Positions 60,657-64,000 of a stretch of 64,000 nt of DNA are shown in pieces. The notes beneath the pieces are model-generated. The model did not search any database. It saw only the letters and a list, made by a program, of their open reading frames with translations, and was not told the DNA's origin. This DNA is from Bog-950 sp964615305 (GTDB lineage Bacteria; Bacteroidota; Bacteroidia; Chitinophagales; LD1), in NCBI GenBank assembly GCA_964615305.1, contig CAZTNA010000008.1, positions 78,393-142,392 of the forward strand. Direction: 5' to 3'. Made by a program: the position numbers and the translations under genes. Within the stretch, counting starts at the first letter, position 1; each line of letters begins with the position of its first letter.

Positions 60657-61922
60657 ATGTTAGAATTGGCAGCGATAAGAAATAATGCAGCGGCAACAAA
60701 AACACGCCTTGCGGTAAAGCATTTTAAAGAATTGAATTTGATAGATGATGTATTAGCTGCCGATGGAAAACGCAGAGCAACTCAAACTAAACTTGATGAA
60801 AACCTGGCGAAACAAAATGCTATTGCCAAAGAAATAGGCGAACTGTTTAAGCAAGGCAAAAAAGACGAAGCCGATAAAAAGAAAACTGAAACAGGTTTGT
60901 TGAAAGAAGAATCGAAACGACTTGAACAGGACTTAGCAAAACATGAAGAAGAGATAAAGAACATTCTTGTTTGCATACCTAACACACCACATGCCAGTGT
61001 GCCAAACGGAAAAACACCGGAGGAAAATGAAGTGGTTAAAAATGTAGGTGAAGTTCCAACCTTGTTTGAAGGAGCTTTACCTCATTGGGACTTAGCAAAA
61101 AAATATGATCTTTTCGACTTAGAGCTCGGAGTTAAAATTACCGGTGCCGGTTTTCCTGTTTACAAAAAACAGGGAGCTAAACTGCAGCGCGCGTTGGTTA
61201 GTTTCTTTCTTGACAAAGCTGTAGAAGCTGGTTACACAGAAATTATTCCCCCGCATTTGGTAAACGAAGCCAGTGCTTTTGCCACCGGTCAGTTGCCCGA
61301 CAAAGAAGGTCAGATGTATGTAACCAAAGAAGAAGGTTTTTATATGATACCTACTGCAGAAGTACCTGTTACCAATATTGTGCGCGATGAAATAGTAGAA
61401 AACCTGCCATTGAAGTTTGCTGCTTACTCTCCTTGTTTCAGACGTGAAGCAGGCAGTTACGGAAAAGATGTACGCGGGTTGAACCGTGTTCACCAATTCG
61501 AAAAAGTGGAGATTGTGCAAATTGCACATCCCACTAAAAGTTATGAAGTGCTCGAAGAAATGGTTAAGCATGTAGAAATGCTCTTGCAACAATTAGAGTT
61601 GCCTTACCGCATACTACGACTTTGTGGTGGCGATATGAGTTTTGCCTCTGCGCTTACTTACGATTTTGAAGTTTACAGCACCGCGCAAAAACGGTGGCTC
61701 GAGGTAAGTTCAGTATCAAACTTCGAAACTTTTCAAAGTAACCGAATGAAGGTTCGTTTCCGCGATGAGAACAAAAAAACAGCGTTGGCTCATACACTGA
61801 ACGGAAGTGCGCTTGCCTTACCGCGAATTGTTGCATCACTCTTAGAAAATCATCAAACTAAAGATGGTATAAGAATACCGGCTGCACTTCAGGCATATAC
61901 CGGATTTGATTCCATTAGATAA
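60657..61922 (+). CDS. serS: Seryl-tRNA synthetase
   Basis: A class II aminoacyl-tRNA synthetase, 421 residues. The N-terminal long antiparallel coiled coil (about 25-105, very Lys/Glu-rich) contacts the long variable arm of tRNA-Ser. The catalytic domain shows motif 2, FRREAGSYGKDVRGLNRVHQF (about 260-280), motif 3 with LNGSALALPRIVASLLENHQ (about 380-400), and the serine-binding TAEVPVTN. Full length. I see no terminator in the 317 bases that follow. Confidence 0.96.
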   Translation: MLELAAIRNNAAATKTRLAVKHFKELNLIDDVLAADGKRRATQTKLDENLAKQNAIAKEIGELFKQGKKDEADKKKTETGLLKEESKRLEQDLAKHEEEIKNILVCIPNTPHASVPNGKTPEENEVVKNVGEVPTLFEGALPHWDLAKKYDLFDLELGVKITGAGFPVYKKQGAKLQRALVSFFLDKAVEAGYTEIIPPHLVNEASAFATGQLPDKEGQMYVTKEEGFYMIPTAEVPVTNIVRDEIVENLPLKFAAYSPCFRREAGSYGKDVRGLNRVHQFEKVEIVQIAHPTKSYEVLEEMVKHVEMLLQQLELPYRILRLCGGDMSFASALTYDFEVYSTAQKRWLEVSSVSNFETFQSNRMKVRFRDENKKTALAHTLNGSALALPRIVASLLENHQTKDGIRIPAALQAYTGFDSIR

Positions 61923-62239
61923 GATACAGCGTCTGATGCAGTAAGCAGGTGTTTGTAAAATTTACTCTACAATATTTTAATACTGATCTAGCGGATGTTA
62001 TAGTGGTGATGGATTGTTATCCCCCACTGCTTGGCACACAAAACATTCATTTATAACAGATTGAAGATGCTAGAACCGAAATCTTGTTGATATTAAACTT
62101 ACTGTTAGAATCAATGGCATTATTATAGCAGCCAATGTGTAAAACATAGAGTCATAGTTGTATTTATTGTGTGTAATAAATAACTGATTCTATCGTTTTA
62201 AAGTGGCAAGAAACAAATAGAAACCATAAACTCAGGCTT
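61923..62239. other. Intergenic stretch after serS
   Basis: 317 bases, A/T-rich. I see no gene, no hairpin and no promoter match that I would defend. The longest plus-strand open frames are about 15 codons. Confidence 0.6.
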
Positions 62240-62383
62240 ATGAAAACCGATACATCCATGAATTTAATGCTGGTGGTATTTTGCGTTATTCTGGTTGGTT
62301 TTGTGTTGCTCAACAACCAAATGAGCGAAGCGCTTAGCAAAAAGCAGGCGGAGCTGGAGCACAACGTGCAACATGCACATTAG
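62240..62383 (+). CDS. 47-residue single-pass membrane protein
   Basis: A small gene from ATG 62240 to TAG 62383. Its middle is a hydrophobic helix (MLVVFCVILVGFVLL, residues 10-24), flanked by a short N-terminus and an amphipathic, charged C-terminus (SEALSKKQAELEHN) that could form a coiled coil. I do not recognise it. It converges on the SRPBCC gene with 3 bases between stops. A chance frame is possible but the composition is protein-like. Confidence 0.5.
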   Translation: MKTDTSMNLMLVVFCVILVGFVLLNNQMSEALSKKQAELEHNVQHAH

Positions 62384-62386
62384 TTT

Positions 62387-62824
62387 TTATTGCTCGGCAA
62401 TTGCTTTCACTTTTTCTAATGCTTTAGGAAAGGTATCCGCGAAATAATCGGCAAACGAATCTGCGGTATCCATTTGAGTAGTTAAAACTGTTTGTCCGTT
62501 TTCTTCAGTTAGAAAATATTCTTCCATACTGCCTGTCCATGCCTTAGTTTCATCATCGAGCGGTTGCTCTTCATTGTTTTTCATTACACCAATGTGCTTA
62601 AAACTCATTTGTTTATCGACAATCAACTTGTCAATAGTACTGTACATTCCTCCTCCATCGGGCGATAAGAACTGAATTTTACTTCCCTCCTTCCAATCAG
62701 AAATAGCATAGGATCCTTCACAAAAAGCAGATGTCCATTCGCGGTAGTTAGCGTCCTGCCATAGTGCTGCCCAAACTTTAGCCGGTGTTGCCTGAATGCT
62801 TATGCTGAATTTAATTTTCTGCAT
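62387..62824 (-). CDS. SRPBCC (AHSA1/START-like) family protein
   Basis: A 145-residue single-domain protein of the helix-grip fold. It opens with IKFSISIQATPAKVWAALW and continues with YREWTSAFCEGSYAISDWKEG, then GSMEEYFLTEENGQTVLTTQ and a closing long helix (FPKALEKVKAIAEQ), as in AHSA1-domain proteins. Such proteins bind hydrophobic ligands or act as chaperone cofactors; the ligand here is unknown. It begins 8 bases after the stop of the subtilase pseudogene and is presumably in the same unit. Confidence 0.85.
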   Translation of the reverse strand: MQKIKFSISIQATPAKVWAALWQDANYREWTSAFCEGSYAISDWKEGSKIQFLSPDGGGMYSTIDKLIVDKQMSFKHIGVMKNNEEQPLDDETKAWTGSMEEYFLTEENGQTVLTTQMDTADSFADYFADTFPKALEKVKAIAEQ

Positions 62825-62832
62825 GATGGTTT

Positions 62833-64000
62833 TTAATGGGTTATGAAGATTTTCTGTGTGGTTATTCTGTGCTTGTTTACTACCTGCATAACATAAACCG
62901 CAACCGGCAAATCATCAACCGTAACTTGATTTAACCCGCGATGCAAAGTTTTTTGTTTTAGTTCTCTTCCTTGTAAATCGAATATTTTCGATACTGCATT
63001 CTCTTCCTTCAATTCTATATTCAGAAAAGCATTTGCAGGATTCGGAAAAACAGTAACAGCTAAATCATGCTGTAAACTATTTACTGAATTATATGTACCA
63101 GCTAATTGCAATGCAGCAAATGCATTTACTCTACCATAACCAAGTTCATTGCTCCATGTGCCGTTGTAAAACAAAGAATCGTAACCATAGCCCCCTACTT
63201 TATCACACGTACGGGCTATTACATTGCGTACGTCCTCGGCTGTTAAATCAGGCCGAACAGAAAGCACCAAAGCGCCAACTGCCGCTGCATTGGGGCAGGC
63301 AGCAGATGTACCATTAAATGATGTGTAGTAATGGCCGCTTGAAAACCCATTTACGCCTGTCATGTCTGTAGTAGAAATTTTTACACCGGGTGCGCTAAAA
63401 TCTAATCCATTTCCCCAATTGCCACTCCAAGTTTCGCCACTGCAATCTGAAGAGTTTTTCCTTTCATCGCACATACTGGTAGCATTTACAGCTATAACCT
63501 GTGACAGTTCTCCCGGCCAAATTGGACCCGATGGGTCTTCTTCATTTCCGCTGCTAAAAAACATAGCTATTCCTTTTCCGTTTCGAGCATTGGTATATGC
63601 CGTTTGTATGGCATCATTTACGGGTTGAGTGCCCCCGGGCAGCAAACCTATAAGTGAAGCGGGCAACCCCCATTAATTGCTTAGTATATCTGCACCATTG
63701 TTCCATGCCCAACCTATAGCATCGGCAAACGCAGCAGCAGTGGAAGCAGGAAGTACGGTTCCTGGCCCGGGTGATACATAGTAAAACGCACGCACCGGAA
63801 TAATTTTACAGGATGGTGCCACACCAGTTCCTCCTTTGTTGTTGTCTTTAACCGAAGCAACAATGCCGGCACAGCATGTTCCGTGTCCGTCTTCATCGTA
63901 CACAGGTGACGGGAAAACATCTGTAGTATCGCCTAGGGAATCGTGCCCGGGAAACATGTTGGCCGCTAAATATTCGTGCAACGTATCAACTCATGAATCA
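62833..64000 (-). pseudogene. Subtilase (S8) with T9SS sorting domain, interrupted by two nonsense codons (partial)
   Basis: The frame reaches the window end, so the front (signal, propeptide) is missing. The catalytic His is in EDGHGTCCAGI and the Ser in NGTSAACPNAAAVGAL. The Asp region reads D-S-[TGA]-V-D-T-L-H, where the stop (63991-63993) stands for the Gly of DSGVD (GGA to TGA). A second stop, TAA at 63673-63675, stands in LSN-[stop]-WG where subtilases have Ser (TCA to TAA). The rest stays in one frame for about 390 codons and ends with a type A T9SS domain (VFPNPANAFLN). TGA is a normal stop in this genome, so both stops are nonsense changes or sequence errors. Confidence 0.75.

Noticed and set aside
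61119..61592. 157-codon minus-strand frame within serS
   Set aside because: It is the shadow of a well-conserved gene.
62833..64000. TGA read as glycine (recoded genome) to rescue the subtilase
   Set aside because: TGA is the normal stop of the gene at 8603, and the second interruption is TAA, so recoding would need two codes.

Overview
The window is chromosomal DNA of a Bacteroidota bacterium, most likely a contig of a draft or metagenome-assembled genome because it holds a 100-base N gap (51375-51474). The phylum call rests on several things: gliding-motility/type IX secretion (T9SS) C-terminal domains (two CHU_C/type B, three type A), a PorP/SprF protein, SprB repeats, a PorE-like OmpA protein, Bacteroidota-type promoters (TAnnTTTG), very few Shine-Dalgarno sites, and a 29-residue COX24-like gene next to rng. 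I do not try to place it below phylum. No rRNA, tRNA, CRISPR array, insertion sequence or prophage was seen.

Layout. 1-1119 is the 3' end of a GMC oxidoreductase. 1121-5956 (minus) is a sulfate-activation operon, cysC-cysD-cysN-rhodanese, followed by an orphan PAS histidine kinase; cysM is divergent at 6064. 6952-10088 (minus) holds glpD, a double rhodanese-like protein and two cysteine-free ArsR-type regulators. 10184-16087 (minus) is a run sucA-sucB-M28 peptidase-tsaB. 16317-18728 is a PorE-like TPR/PD40/OmpA protein. 18812-20574 (minus) is a glycosyltransferase with an ECF sigma factor. 20638-22780 has an MscS channel and a desaturase very like eukaryotic dihydroceramide desaturase. 22843-24558 is a compact PEP-mutase-like / AhpD-like / secreted-protein cassette.

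26742-37822 holds two adjacent giant secreted proteins (1941 and 1704 residues). Each has a shared N-terminal module, long arrays of head-type or 20-24-residue repeats and a C-terminal tail-fibre S74 intramolecular chaperone. 37975-40602 carries a TPR protein, the 29-residue gene and RNase G. 40796-52627 is a T9SS surface-protein block: a giant SprB-repeat adhesin, its probable PorP/SprF partner, and a CotH/InlB-repeat protein interrupted by the assembly gap. 52747-57573 holds a polytopic glycosyltransferase-like protein, a lipoprotein and a long-chain acyl-CoA synthetase. 57641-58830 is a decayed stretch with two T9SS sorting-domain remnants and several palindromic repeats. The window ends with rlmN, a DUF1573 protein, serS, a tiny membrane protein, an SRPBCC protein and a subtilase broken by two nonsense codons.

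The most unusual items are: the paired S74 giants; the DEGS-like desaturase; heptamer tandem repeats right behind two signal peptides, one of which sits exactly at a frameshift; and the subtilase whose two stop codons each replace one conserved residue. A recurring TAnnTTCG variant of the -7 promoter element is also visible upstream of at least six genes.
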